The position numbers were made by a program, and so were the translations under genes. Below are positions 32,755 to 45,512 of a DNA stretch of 64,000 nt, in pieces. How positions within the stretch are numbered: position 1 is the first letter of the stretch; each line of letters starts with the position of its first letter. The DNA is taken from assembly GCA_032622095.1 (NCBI GenBank), contig CP136061.1, positions 81,814,324 through 81,878,323 of the forward strand, in the 5' to 3' direction. A model generated the notes under the pieces. That model was not told where the DNA came from. It was given only the letters and a program-made list of their open reading frames with translations, and ran no database searches. This DNA comes from Siphonodentalium dalli. Lineage: Eukaryota > Mollusca > Scaphopoda > Gadilida > Siphonodentaliidae.

Positions 32755-33690
32755 TGGGATTGGACTCTACTCTGTGTAGTGATGGCAGGGTTAAGTCCAG
32801 CGTAGCAGGGGACTGGTTTCTATTATGTGTAGGCGATGGCAGGGTTAAATCCACCGTAGCACCATGGGATTGAACTCTACTCTGTGTAGGTGATGGCAGG
32901 GTTAAGTCTAGCGTAGCAGGGGACTGAACTCTATTATGTGTAGGTGTTGTCAGGTTAATCGAGCGTATCAGGGGACTGAACTATATTATTTATAGGTGGT
33001 GTCAGGTTAATCCATCGTAGCAGCAGGGGACTGAGATCTATTATATGTTGGTGATGGAAGGTTAAGTCCAGCGTAGCAGGGGACTGAACTCTATTGTGTG
33101 TAGGTGATGGCAGTGTTAAGTCCAGCGTAGCAGGGGACTGAACTATATTATGTGTATGTGACGGCAGGGTTAATCCAGTGTAACAGGGGACTGAACTCAT
33201 TCTGTGCAGGCGATATCATGGTTAATCGACCGTAGCAGCGTGGGACTGAACTATATTATATATAGGCGATGGAAGGGTTAAGTCCAGTGTAGCAGGGGAA
33301 TGTACTCTACTTTGTGTAGGTGTTGTCAGGGTTAATCCAGCGTAGCAGGGGACTGAGATATATGATATGTAGGTGATGAAAGTTAGGGTTAAGTCCAGAG
33401 AGGCAGGGGACTGAACTCCCACTGTGTATGTGATGGCAGTCTTAAGTCCAGTCTTAAGTCCAGCGTAGCAGCGGACTAAACTCTATTATGTGTAGGTTTT
33501 GTCAGGTTAATCGAGCGTAGCAGGGGACTGAACTATATTATGTGTAGGTGATGGCAGGGTTAAATCCAGCGTAAGAGGGGACTAAACTCTATTTTATGTG
33601 TAGGTGTTATCAGGTTAATCGAGCGTAGCAGGGGACTGAACTCTATTCTGTGTATGTGATAGATGGGTTAATTCTTAATGTGATAGAAGG
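32755..33690 (+). repeat. ~55-bp minisatellite, about 16 copies
   Basis: The unit combines GGGGACTGAACTCTATTATG, TGTAGGTGATGGCAGGGTTA and AAGTCCAGCGTAGCA. Unit length varies by a few bases and copies are 75-90% alike. The Leu/Pro/Ser-rich minus-strand frames (LTLPSPTHN) arise because the unit is close to 18 codons. Confidence 0.95.
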
Positions 33691-34063
33691 GTTAATTCTT
33701 AATGTGATGTAAAACACTCCGGTAGGGTGATAACGGAGGATAATCTTGCTCAAAGTAGTTATTTTTACAAATATCATATCCAAATTGACAACACACCCAC
33801 TCATCCGTATATATTAATTAAAAGCAGTGACTCCTGGTGGCGAAATCGTTTTCGTTAGTTTATCACCAATAGTGTCCCGAATCGAGAAGTCAATAGTACA
33901 ATTGAGCGTAGTTCGGACGATGTTTTCTATGGAGTTGTATGGTCGATCGATTTGCTTGAGATTTTCGGCAATGTTAGTAGAATGCTACATTCCTCCAGTT
34001 GGCATAGCTCATGAATACTAACTGACGAGTCTCACGCACCCGAACAAGTACATAACATATCTC
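33691..34063. other. interruption of the minisatellite; no gene recognised
   Basis: Begins with two TAATTCTTAATGTGATA repeats. A 64-codon plus-strand frame at 33827-34021 has no motif. Confidence 0.4.
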
Positions 34064-34200
34064 AAGCCCAGTCTTAAGTCCAGCGTAACAGGGGACTGAA
34101 CTCTATTCCGTGTAGGTGATGTTAGCGATAAGTCCAGCGTAGCGGGGATTGAACTTTATTCTCTGTACAGGCGATGGCAGGTTTAAGTCCGGTGCAGCTG
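34064..34200 (+). repeat. outlying units of the ~55-bp minisatellite
   Basis: AAGTCCAGCGTAACAGGGGA and two further degraded units, in the same orientation as the main array. Confidence 0.85.
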
Positions 34201-34704
34201 TTTGGCTTGGCACGTTTATTGTCTTTAGTTGCGTCAGAACATTTTGAATAGAAATTAGTTTAAGAAAGAAAACATGATTTTGTTTGCCGCAATACGACGG
34301 AACATGGGTCGTTGACAGCTAATCTGCCTTTCAGTGTCAGATGTTGATGGATTCAGTTATGTTAAGAAGGTTGTTTTAGTTATATATGAAGGTTTCTAGA
34401 TTGCAAGGAGCCCCACGTCACAGATGTGATCCGCACTTGCGGAATGAGGCCTGCGTATGCTAACAATTCTGTGCTTCTAATATAATTTTTATATTAAATA
34501 CATATCGTGGACTTACTTCGAGCAGTAAAAATCAAATTGATAAGTTGGTTTAATATTTTACACGTTTCGTATAATGAACTACTTTACTGATACGAATTAC
34601 TGTAAGGAAAGTTGTGTTCTTTTAATCAGTTGTGGTTTTGCCATAATTAGATATTTTTCGCAAAATCACGAACACGATTACGGATATGGACAGCATCCTG
34701 CCAC
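34201..34704. other. no feature recognised
   Basis: No convincing frame or repeat. Confidence 0.35.
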
Positions 34705-35084
34705 ACTGAGAAAAATCCTTGGTCATAATGTCTAACTAGTTCTTAGTCATCAGCTAAGTTATTTATTATGGCTAAGTTAAAATTGATACAACTAACTTAG
34801 TTATTAGTCAAATAAATGTTAGTAGTGGAGTCCCTTAGCCCACAATAACAGAAGAATCGTTCACTTCCGGATTAAAGCACCAACATGCGCACATATATTG
34901 TCCACTATATCCCTGATCATAATCCAGCTGGTTCCAGCTTTCGGTTAAGTGGAACCCGTTAAATTCAAGATGGCGCCCAACATGGCCCCCGTTTTTCAGA
35001 CGGGTCACTAAGTCAGTTTGATGAAAATTATAGTGAGACAATCTTGTCACATATATATAAATGTATAAATTTTTGTGAAGATAA

Positions 35085-36200
35085 GATAAAATTCCACCAT
35101 TATATGTTAAAATTGGAACACACCGTCCAAGATGGCCACCAAAATGGCAGCTGGAAGTGTAAAAAGTTATTTTTTCTCTAATATCGTTAAGATCAGTTTA
35201 TGATGTTTAGTACTGGTTGAGAATTGTGACTCTATGTTGTATTGTTCATGTTAACAGACCATTGGAGTATCATGAAATATGCTATTCATGATGTCAGAAA
35301 CCCTTCTTATCCCTCAAAAATTCGATTTTACAGAAAGCGGTATAACATTTTACCAAAAATCACCATTGGGATTTCTAGTCATATTTCATCAAGAAATCGG
35401 CAGAGCTGTGCAATTTTAGTGAAGCATTCCATTTCTTATGCATATTCCAACTCGTTTGTACCAAAATTGCACTTTGGCTCAAAATGGTTGAAAAAATTGG
35501 CGGCCAATATGGCAGCCGGAAGTGGAAAATTTTATTTGTTTTCTCTAATATCTTTAAGATCAGTTTATACCGTTTGGTACTGGTTGAGAATTGTGACTTT
35601 AAGTTGTATTGTTCATGTTAACTGACCATTAGAACAATGAAATGTGCCGTTTATGGTGTCAGAAACCCTTCTTATCCCTCAAAAATTCGATTTTACAGAA
35701 AGCGGTATAATTTTTTTTACCAAAAATCACCATTGGGATTTCTAGTCATATTTCATCAAGAAATGGGCAGAACTGTGCAATTTTAGTGAAACATTCAATT
35801 TCTTATGCATATTCCAACTCACTAGTGCCAAAATTGTCACTTTGGCTCAAAATGGCGGCCAATATGGCAGCGGAAGTGGAAAATTTGATTTATTTTCACT
35901 AATATCTTTAAGATCAGTTTATGCTGTTTGTTACTCGTTGAGAATTGTGACTTTATGTTGTATTGTACTGATCATTGGGGAAATGAAATATGCCATTCAT
36001 GAAGTCAGAAACCCTTCTGAACCCTCAAAAATTCTATTTTACAGAAATCACCATTGGGATTTCTAGTCATATTTCATCAAGAAATGGGCAGAAATGTGCA
36101 ATTTTAGTGAAGCATTCCTTTTCTTATGTTTATTCCAACTCATTAGTACCAAAATTGTCACTTTGGCTGAAAATGGCTGCAAAAATGGCCGCCAAATGTG
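35085..36200 (+). repeat. ~360-bp tandem units in the left foldback arm
   Basis: GTTGAGAATTGTGACT recurs at about 35216, 35583 and 35937. Each unit includes ATCACCATTGGGATTTCTAG, TTTCATCAAGAAAT, AATTTTAGTGAAGCATTCC and AATATGGCAGC. The right arm carries about one inverted unit (39090-39480), so the array expanded on one side only. Confidence 0.85.
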
Positions 36201-36659
36201 GAAAATGGTAAATATTGCCCATGCTGCATACCATGCAACCACATACAAGTTGTGGTTGATAACAAAATTTGACTATTATGTGTTATATAGATTGAATACT
36301 AACATTTCTGATGCACACTACAAGTTGATTTTTCACATATATCCCAAAAATAATTATCTGCTGTGCCGAAAAGGTAGCAAATTGTGACCTACTTGGTTAT
36401 TAAACATGTTACTTAATCAAGTGAAAACTATAGGTTCTATTCTGGTTGTCCCAGTACCTTACGAGGCATGACTAATTCATTTTAAAGGATGCAGTATGGA
36501 ATTTTTCCGAAAAACTTATTTTGAGATTCTGGCCATGTTTCTGAACAAAAATGGACATGCAGAAATTCGAAACTGAGCTGAGCGGGACCAATTTATGTGA
36601 CTACTCTCACAAATTAGCGTTAAAATTGATCAACATTGATCAAATTAATACAAGATGTT

Positions 36660-38480
36660 TGTAAAAATGGTAGTCAGTGAGTGACTTTGTGGTCACATGT
36701 GATGTGAATATGTATACATGAAATATAATCATGAATGGTGTGACTAGTTATACGAGGAGTGTCTATATAGTCATGGTGTGGTGTTCATAGTGAGATGCAG
36801 GTAAACAGTGAGTGCTAATGCATGAGGTGCATATGTATACGTGGAATGGCTGTATAGTCATCGAAGTGGTGTATGGGTATAACAAGAGTAGCTATATGTC
36901 ATATGTGTGTTGTTTATGTATATATGGAGTGACTTTATGATCATGTGTGAAATATACAGGTGTACATTGGGTGGCTTTATTGTCATGGATGGGTGTATAT
37001 GTATACATGTGTTGGTTGTATGAAAATGGGTGGGGTGTATGGATAAATAAGGAGTGGTTGTATGCTTATGGGTTTACTAATTATAGGTGTACATGGAACG
37101 GCTGTATGGTCATGATTGTTGAAGTGTATATGCATACATGTATAGCTGGATGGCCATTGGTGAGCGTGTTGGAATATATGAAGTGGCATTGTGATCATAT
37201 CTGTATATGGTATGTGTGTGCATCTTTGATGTTGGTGTATTGTCATTAGGAGTATATATGTATACATAGAGTCGCTGTGTGATCATGGATCGGATGTATG
37301 AGTATACAGCGAATGGCTGAATTGTCATGCGTGAGGTGTATATGCAAGTCTGGAGTATAGACATGGCCGTGTGGTATTGGTGTATCCATTCAATGCTGAG
37401 GCGAATATGTGTACATGGAATGACTCTATGGCCATGTGTGGGGTGTATATGTATATATTGAGTGGCTATATGCCATGTATGTGGCAAATATGTATGATGG
37501 AGATACCATGGTCGATGGTGAGGTGGTGTACAGGTAACTGGTATGTCTTGAAGGATTGTATGGCAATTAGTGAGGTGTATACACTCAACTGGAGTGACCC
37601 TATGGTCATGAGTGGGGTGTATATGTATAGCTTCAGTTGCTATATGGTCATGGGAGTGACCGTATGGCCAATAGTGAGGTGTTGTGCTGGGTATTGGTAT
37701 GTCCTGAAAGCTGCATGGCCACTGGTAAGGTGTATATGTATACATGGAGTGACTTTATAGGCATATGTATATCCTTAGTGGCTATATAACCATTGGTGTG
37801 GCCAATATGTGAATATGGAATAACCATATGGCCAATGGTGATGTGAATTGGTAAACAATGAATGACTATATGACCACGAAAGTATGAGTATACAGCGAGT
37901 GGCTGAATTGTCATGAGCGAGGTGTATATGCAAGCCTGTGTGTATGAATGGTCGTGTGGGCGGGCTATTGGTACATATAGAATATCGGTATGACCATTGG
38001 TGATGTGTATATGTACACTTGGAGTGACTCTATTGTTATTGGTGTGGTGTATATGTATAGCACGAGTGACTACATTTCCATAGGTGTGGCAAATATATAT
38101 ATATACATGGAGTAATTGTATGGCCAATGGTGAGGCGAATATGTATACATGAAGTGACTATAGAGTGATTATACGGTCGTGGGTGAGGTGTAGAGGTATA
38201 CCTCCATGGCTATATAGTCAGGTGTGTGGTGTACGGGTTTACCTAAGTATTGCTGTATGGTCATGGGTGAAGTGTATGTGTAAAAAACGAGTGGCTACAT
38301 GGTCATTTATGTGGTGTTTATGTATATATGGAGCGAGTGTATGGCTATGGGTGGGTTGTACATGTGTAAATTTGGGTGGGTATCGCTTTACACAATAACT
38401 CAAGGATATGTTAATCGATATAGAGGTAATTTCAGAGAGTTCTACATCCTGATGGTGGTTTATATGCACAATGGGGGAAC
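36660..38480 (+). repeat. ~41-bp minisatellite forming the foldback centre
   Basis: Degenerate units combine GGTGTATATGTATACATGGA and GTGGCTATATGGTCATGGGT, repeated roughly 40 times with many indels. Tyr/His/Met-rich frames on both strands are by-products. Confidence 0.85.
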
Positions 38481-40649
38481 GGTTTTCCTGACATTAGTCA
38501 TTTCGATGCCAATGAGCCACAATGTTATATCGTAGCCTCATAATAATGCCCCTTTCAGTTCAGTTTCAAAGTTCTGTCCATTTCCGTACAAAAAACATGG
38601 TCAGAATCCCAAAATAAGTTTGTGGCAAAATTCCATACTGCATCCTTTATAATGAATTTGTCATGCCTCATAAGTAACATGATTAATTCAAAGTGACTAC
38701 CTTTGCTATCAGAGAATAATATTCCGGATATATATAACAAAATCATTTTTTTTTCCAAATTTGGTTGCCATTTTGCAAACCATCTTGAGTAATTTTGTTC
38801 AAAAACAGATCAGTGTGACCCATTTAAGACAGATCAAAACAATACACACCTTCGATACCAATGCTAGTTCCATTTTTCTTGAGAAAATTGTCTTAACCTA
38901 AAAGGTGAATTTTTGCCGAATTTGATGTCAAGTTCGTGATAGAAAAATCCAATAAATTCTCGTAATGTCTGTGTTTAAAATAGTAACAATTAACCAAGGT
39001 GCATCATAAATAGTAGTATTCGATATCTATAAGACAGAATAGTCATTTTTCATCAACCACAACTGATATGCGGTTGCATGACTCGCTGAGGCAATAATTA
39101 CATTTTTTCCACATTTTGACTGCCATTTTGGCAGCCATTTTGAGCCAAAGTGACAATCTGGGTACAATTGAGTTGGAATAATCATAAGAAATGGAATGTG
39201 TCACTTAGATTGCACAGTTCTTCTCATTTGTTGACGAAATATGAATAGCATCCCAATGGTGATTTTTGGTGAATGTTTATACCGCTTTCTGTAAAATCAA
39301 ATTTTTAAGACATCGGAGGTGGCAGGGAGCCCATGAATGGCATACTTCATTGCCCCAATGGTCAGTTAACGTACCCAATACAAAATAAAGTTACAATTCT
39401 CAAACAGTTTCAAAAAGCAGGAACTGATTTTAAAGATATTAGTGAAAAAACATAAAACAAATTTATTTTGGCGGCCATTTTTGGATTATCACAGACAAAT
39501 TGAATGGAGATACAAAGGCGGGCATCCATGGTATCGCTTCGACAATCTCCAGTATCTATATACCCTTTAATATAGCCATTATACCTGATACAAAATAGAT
39601 ACCCCTAAATTTCCAATTTTCAAAATGTCAAGGCCAATTTGAAGGTCAAGGGGTCACCACAATCCTGGAACCAGCTAACTGGTTGATGTGGATCACATAC
39701 CCAACCAACCCTGGAAGTTTCATGCTTTAATCCAAAAGTGAACGATTTTTTGTTAAGCTACTCCATTATAGTCATAATGACTAAGTTTGAATTGATATTC
39801 CAAACTTAGTTCTCAGTCAAATACATATTTAATTTACTCGATTTGATTGTTCGAGGAAGAATCGTACAGTTCAGGCATCTTGTAAATATAATCTCGGAAA
39901 ATAATCGGGTCAATATGACTAAATTAGGGTTAGTCACAAGCATTTGGAGTCACGTTGCCTAACCCACACCTTTCAGCGAATCAATATGACTAACTTTGGC
40001 CTGAGTCACAGTGACGAAGTTGCACGAAGAATAACTCTAATTTCAACACTGCCTTAAATGATGCTGAATATGCATTGATAAATGCTGATAAATGCACAAT
40101 TTCCACTGCATCGCAATTATATTAAATCTATAATTGAATGAGTGCGATGGAAGGGTGTAATGGCTTATATGTCAGAAGTTCACTCCGACACAAAAGGCTA
40201 CATTATTTTGATAAATGGTTCTTATATCATAGACACCAAAATAATCTCTGAAAATAAACTAGTTAAACAGACCTATACCACAAACTGTTGTTGTACCTCT
40301 CAACAGACCAATATTTGAATCTGTGTTTTAGAGAATTGATTGAAAGTTTGTCCTTCTTTCAACTTTCTCTCTGATTCTGGATAATATATCATCTGGTTGA
40401 CTATTGAAATTATTCGCAAAAAATCTCCACCAAATTAAATTTTCACCTTCCCAGTGATCAAGAAAGAAAAGTTAGTCATTATTTCCCAATAAAGCTAGCA
40501 TATTAGTCATTGTGACTAAGCTACGAATTAGTCATCATGACTATAAGATGTAAATTAGTCGGAATGACTAAGAAAAGTTAGTTGAGTTACGGACAAAAAT
40601 TTGACTAATCAATCTTAGTCATAATGACTAAGGTTTTTTTCTCAGTACA

Positions 40650-41135
40650 GTATACGGTCAAAATTATATCTTTACGCACGGGGGGTTTTATGTGAGACGA
40701 AATATACCCCACGCAGTACCCGCGAGGTGTATAATACATGGATAAGAACATATATGGGATCTGAAAGAGACAATCATTACATTCCATCAAATATATGTGT
40801 GACTAAATAGGGTGGGGTATATGCCGTCTCACTAATTAACCATACTACGTAAATTGTGATGGTGACCACATTACTATATATGACAATATATATCCTATCC
40901 GTAATCGTAATAGTGAATTTTCGAAAGGTATCTATTTGAGAGGTTTCGCATGTGACGCGGATAAGGCAACGGATAAGTTTAGCTATTCGTATCCGTAAAG
41001 ATCACGTGGGCCAAAAAATTCGTTTCGTGTGTTTTATACTTTAGAATTAACATACCGATTGAGATTGCATGGAGCCCCAAGTTAGCAGTAATTTTGTCAT
41101 GTAAACTGCAGACGGCATGGGCGTCGCGATAAGGG
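40650..41135. other. no feature recognised
   Basis: No convincing frame or repeat. Confidence 0.35.
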
Positions 41136-41137
41136 AG

Positions 41138-41245
41138 GTTGAAAATTTCATATCTGACACAACATTTGTTGGAAATTTCAAACCAGCAACAAGTTGAAAT
41201 TCCCGTATCATTATATTCCTCTGCAACAACAACAACAACAGCAGC
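41138..41245 (+). repeat. GGAAATTTCA dispersed repeat plus (CAA)n
   Basis: GAAAATTTCATATCTGACAC, AACATTTGTTGGAAATTTCA and AGTTGAAATT match 46020-46110. A (CAA)n run follows at 41223-41252. Confidence 0.65.
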
Positions 41246-41334
41246 AACAACAAAAAGTTATCAGAATAAAAAAAAAAAATTCTGACCACTGTGAACTCTA
41301 GTATAAAATTTTCAAAAACGTGTAATTATTCCCA

Positions 41335-41472
41335 GGTGGCGAAAAATCTATATATGATAACTCTGAGCTTCGATGGGTGGATTCCTTGACCCGAATCAAA
41401 TATTGTTTTTACCTTCTAACCCAAATAAATAGTAATTTAGGAGCCTTAATTCAGATTATGTATCTTTAAGTA
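41335..41472 (+). repeat. decayed half-copy of the 26600-27068 MITE
   Basis: CTGAGCTTCGATGGGTGGA, CCCGAATCAAATATT and AATAGTAATTTAGGAG align in order with the right half of that MITE. The terminal repeat is degraded (GTATCTTTAAG). Confidence 0.65.
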
Positions 41473-41492
41473 CAAACTCATTACGCACACAT

Positions 41493-41710
41493 AGCTATAC
41501 AATGCACCTTACATAACTATACAATGCACCTTACATAACTATACAATGCACCTTACATAACTATACAATGCACCTTACATAACTATACAATGCACCTTAC
41601 ATAACTATACAATGCACCTTACATAACTATACAATGCACCTTACATAACTATACAATGCACCTTACATAACTATACAATGCACCTTACATAACTATACAA
41701 TGCACCTTAT
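41493..41710 (+). repeat. 22-bp tandem repeat, about 10 near-identical copies
   Basis: CATAACTATACAATGCACC followed by TTA repeats without change through most of the array; only the first copy (CATAGCTA) and the last (CCTTATGTG) differ. Confidence 0.97.
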
Positions 41711-41736
41711 GTGAGTGGCAACAAGTTTGAAAGCCA

Positions 41737-41792
41737 CTATAATTAAAACCACTATAATTAAAACCACTATAATTAAAGCCACTATAAGTTCA
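41737..41792 (+). repeat. 15-bp tandem repeat, four copies
   Basis: CCACTATAATTAAAA repeats three times, then a partial unit. Confidence 0.9.
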
Positions 41793-43560
41793 CAAACGGA
41801 CTCGTAGATAGTCGTTATTTCTGCGAAAAGGTTTTTGGGGATGTCCGCAAAATTACCAATATGGCCATATACGCTAGCGTAATTAACAAACCGCAATTAA
41901 GTCACACACAAGGTATATATGTGGCTTTTTGAATGTTATATAAATAAGTTCATTGATATGTATTCGTATCAGATAAGATTCACTTTGGTCTTCCTCCGTT
42001 GGGTGATTATTATTAATTACATTCCGGACACAAGGGCTCACCGAAAAAATCAGTTGTCCGGATATGACATGACAATAATGCAGCCTTGTTTGGATTCTGG
42101 CCCGCCAAGATAAATGACGTCATGACGTCGTAACTTGTTTTCTGCTAATAAACGTAGGAAATTGATCTAATATGAACACATTTATTAATAATAACTGTTT
42201 ATAAATAAATACTTCAATTGTTAATTATTCCGATAGTAATTCCCCTTATCTTGGAATACTATAGTAATCGATAGACACAGTAAAAAAAAAATTCCGACTA
42301 CGACATTAATGCTTTACGCCCACCGATCTACTGTGCGACAAAAGTGCTCGCAAAATTCAAAACAACAGCGTCGTATTAGATCATAATGGGTGACGTCACA
42401 CAATCAGATATAGTCTATATACGACCAAACGCGTCCGGCTTTGGTTCGTTATGAGCTATTCGTAAATCTGTATCAGTAGTAGTTTATTATGCAGAAGGTG
42501 TCAATTTAATATTTATTCCTTAGATAGTATTATATACATTATGCTCCTTGTGGAGAATGAGGGAGTGGATTCGGGTGTAAGGGTATACACACGTTCATGC
42601 GCTGTGCTGGTAAGTTTGCACGGTATGTTTTGAAAGCATTTCCTCAAAGAAAACCACATGGTGCCGGAATATGAACGGAAACACGAGGGGGGGGGGGGGG
42701 GGTTAGTAAAACATTTGCGGATAGGAATGCCGTTTTGTTTTACATCAAACATGTAAAAAAAATAATGTTTTAATCCCAATTTTGTTTACACCCACCCACC
42801 AAATTATCTCATTTACTTCAAATAATAGTTTCAGAAGCTGTTTTAATTGAAAAAAAAATGTTTGATAAATTGCTGATCATCTGTAAACCTAGTTCATTGT
42901 GCAGGATACACACACTTCCACAATTTCGAACCATTTCCTGATAAGTCTGTCAACCAGCCCATTATCTAACATATTCCATACAACTTTTATTTGTCTACTG
43001 GAGCAACTTCTATTTTACTAGCTGAAACAGGCTCCCTTGGGCGGCCTATATTCAGCATCGGAGAGACATGTGGCCCCATTTGTGGGACTTCGCGCACATT
43101 TTAATCTTAGACAGAGCAGAGCCTCTATTCAACGGCGGCCCCATTGTGCGCTTCAAGCACAATTTGATCGTTGAAACATTTTGATTTATATATCTTGTTT
43201 TAAATTTATTTAATTGACAAATTTAATTTAATTGAACAAAACCAATTTTATTATATATTTTTTTTAAATTCAAAATTTTGAAAAACTAACACAATTATAA
43301 CATCCGCCATGCAGAGTAACTCGAGTCACCACACCAAATTTGGTTGACATGAAATTGGTGGCGGGTCATTTCACAAGTAATCGCGCACATTTTTGACGAC
43401 TAATGCTTAACTTTTTTTGCGAGTAACCGGACAGTGAGTTCGAAGTGGAGACTTGTATAGCATGCGGTCATTTGGAAGCGTGTGAACATCTATACCGCAG
43501 TAAGCATGGTACCCATCACAAAGGCATTGTATTAATCAAACCTTGAAATAGTTTGTCTAG
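41793..43560. other. no gene recognised; poly-G tract at 42687-42702
   Basis: A run of 16 G lies at 42687-42702. The rest shows no convincing frame. GGCGGCC-type and AT-rich blocks are scattered. Confidence 0.4.
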
Positions 43561-43564
43561 TATT

Positions 43565-43935
43565 TGCAGAATCAGGTCCACAGAGGGTGACGCTACTCTG
43601 CACAGCGGCTAGCATCACTAAATTCACCTTATTTGGACTTCATTCTGCTTAGTCCCCATCTTCTGGGAGTATCTATATATACTCTCAAATTAACATTGTT
43701 TTTAGTTTATAAAATTTTCCCGTTTGCTCAGTTTCTACATCCCCTAATTTGCAGAGATTAAAATGCACAATCGAGGTGACTAATGAGTGACAACTTGACT
43801 TCAACTTGATCCTATAGGTCTCCCATAGCATTTGAGGCCTAAGAAGAATGAGGTCCACAGAGGGTGAATTTGATGATGTTAGGCTGTCGGGCAGGATATC
43901 GTCACTTTGTTCACCCTCTGGAACCTCATTCTGCA
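43565..43935. mobile_element. double-hairpin element, copy 1
   Basis: Two palindromes (about 43565-43640 and 43845-43935), each with GAGGTCCACAGAGGGTGAAT-type left and TTCACC...CCTCATTCTGC right arms, flank a ~200-bp middle. The middle (CCCCATCTTCT, CATAGCATTTGAGG) is related to that of the copy at 53308-53755. Confidence 0.75.
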
Positions 43936-43937
43936 AA

Positions 43938-44215
43938 TCGTCGGTGTGCTTCGGAAATGTCGTATACTGCGATTTTTGTCATTTTGGCGCGAAATATTTT
44001 TATTGCAGAATCGGATTCTACGTCATCGATTACAGCGGGAAAAATTCAATCCTGGCTAGAAAGCCCATCCTAGAAAAAAATTATGACGTGTTCTTATTAT
44101 GCATTTTTTTGATTGGTCAATTTCTTGTGCTTCCGAAATGTCGTATAAGTTATACGACATTTCTGAATTATATTTGTTGACCGCATGATGTTATACGTCA
44201 TTTCGGAATTACGTC
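43938..44215. mobile_element. short element with TTCGGAAATGTCGTAT ends, copy 1
   Basis: GTCGGTGTGCTTCGGAAATG leads in; ATACGTCATTTCGGAATTAC closes. Further GAAATGTCGTATAA/TTATACGACATTTC palindromes lie inside. An inverted relative lies at 50330-50625. Confidence 0.6.
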
Positions 44216-44565
44216 CCATCATTTGAAAGCGACCAAACATCGTTTGAAAGCGACCAATCCCACGACTAGAACTTAAAATCTGTGATTATTAATCATAATT
44301 GTAAGCCCAACATGTGTATATATACACCACCATTAACAAAGCCAGCCTAATTGTCCAATTGTGTTTATGTATATATTCATTTAGATCAATAATTCTCATA
44401 TTTTCAGTTTATAGCTTTCATAGCCAGTCATGGCGGACCAGGTTGAACGTGTTCCCATGCTCCCATGCGCCAGCACCCCACTATTCAACATATTTAATAT
44501 TTGTATATAGCCTAATATAACATTATACCGTTCACGAAATATCTTGTAAATTTTATGTTTACGCC

Positions 44566-45512
44566 AATGGGGCGCCATCCCTGCAAATATTCGTTTTCGG
44601 AAATATCTCCTCGTAATTCGGAGATATCTCCTCGGTTTCAGGAGATATCTCCTTGGAATTGCAATTCCTAGCAGATATTTGCTTGGAATATGGTCCATTA
44701 TGGGGATATCTCCTTGGATCCAATGAGATATCTGCTTCGATTATGGAGATATCTCCTTGGATCCTAGGAGTTATCTCCTCGCAACTACGAGATATCTGCT
44801 TGAAATATTTCCAACGAGATATCTCCTTGAAACCGAGGAGATATATCCATAATCCAAGCAGATATTTGCTCGGATCCAAGGAGATATCTCCTTTGATCCA
44901 AGCAGATATCTGCTCGGATTATGGAGATATCTCCTTGAAATAGTTTTCCACGAGATATCTCCTTGGACCCAAGGAGATATTTCCATATTCCAAGCAGATA
45001 TCTCCTTGAAAATATTCCTAGCAGATATATGCTTGGATTATGGAGATATCTCCTTGGAAAACCGCAGCCATGAAATATTAATGATTTCTCCACAGTACAT
45101 ATATCTATGATCGAAATACATCCAAGCAGATATCATGCTCGCAATATGGAGATATCTCCTTGAAATATATTTCAAGCAGATATCTCCATAATGCGAGCAG
45201 ATATCTGCTAGGATCCAAGGAGATATCTCCTTGAACATATTTCAAGGAGATATCTCCATAATGCGAGCAGATATCTGCTTGGACCCAAGGAGATATCTTC
45301 TTGGATCCAAGCAGATATCTGCTCGCATTATGGAGATATCTCTTCGGTTTCAAGGAGATATCTCCTTGAAAATATTTCCGAGGAGATATCTCCATATTCC
45401 AAGCAGATATCTCCTTGAAACCGAGGAGATATATCCACAATGCGAGCAGATATCTGCTTGGATCCAAGGAGATATCTCCGAAAACGAATATTTGCAGAGA
45501 TGGCGCCCCATA
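44566..45512. mobile_element. element built from GATATC palindromes with 40-50-bp inverted ends
   Basis: The ends ATGGGGCGCCATC and GATGGCGCCCCAT continue inward through CTGCAAATATTCGTTTTCGG and its complement. Nearly all of the interior (44600-45485) consists of GGAGATATCTCC and GCAGATATCTGC palindromes spaced about 20-30 bp by CTTGGATCCAAG-like or TTATGG-like spacers. One non-repeat stretch lies at about 45060-45120. All strands carry long repetitive frames (RYLLGSKEIS type) because the repeat lacks stops. No transposase is seen. The short palindromes could mark protein-binding sites or a hairpin-prone satellite. Confidence 0.85.

Larger units (their letters stand above)
34705..40646. mobile_element. 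5.9-kb foldback element with a minisatellite centre
   Basis: The ends are ACTGAGAAAAATCCTTGGTC and, in complement, ACTGAGAAAAAAACCTTAGTC. Arms of about 1.9 kb (34705-36640) and 2.1 kb (38530-40646) pair in order: a TTAGTCATNATGACTAA-rich end, GAATCGTTCACTT.CGGATTA, CAGCTGGTTCCAG, the 360-bp GGCGGCC unit, and GGATGCAGTATGGAATTTT next to the centre. The centre is the minisatellite at 36660-38480. There is no transposase frame and no clear target duplication. It looks like a foldback (FB/Galileo-like) transposon or a large inverted duplication; the defined ends favour a transposon. Confidence 0.8.

Noticed and set aside
33827-34021. 64-codon frame between minisatellite blocks
   Set aside because: No motif; length expected by chance.
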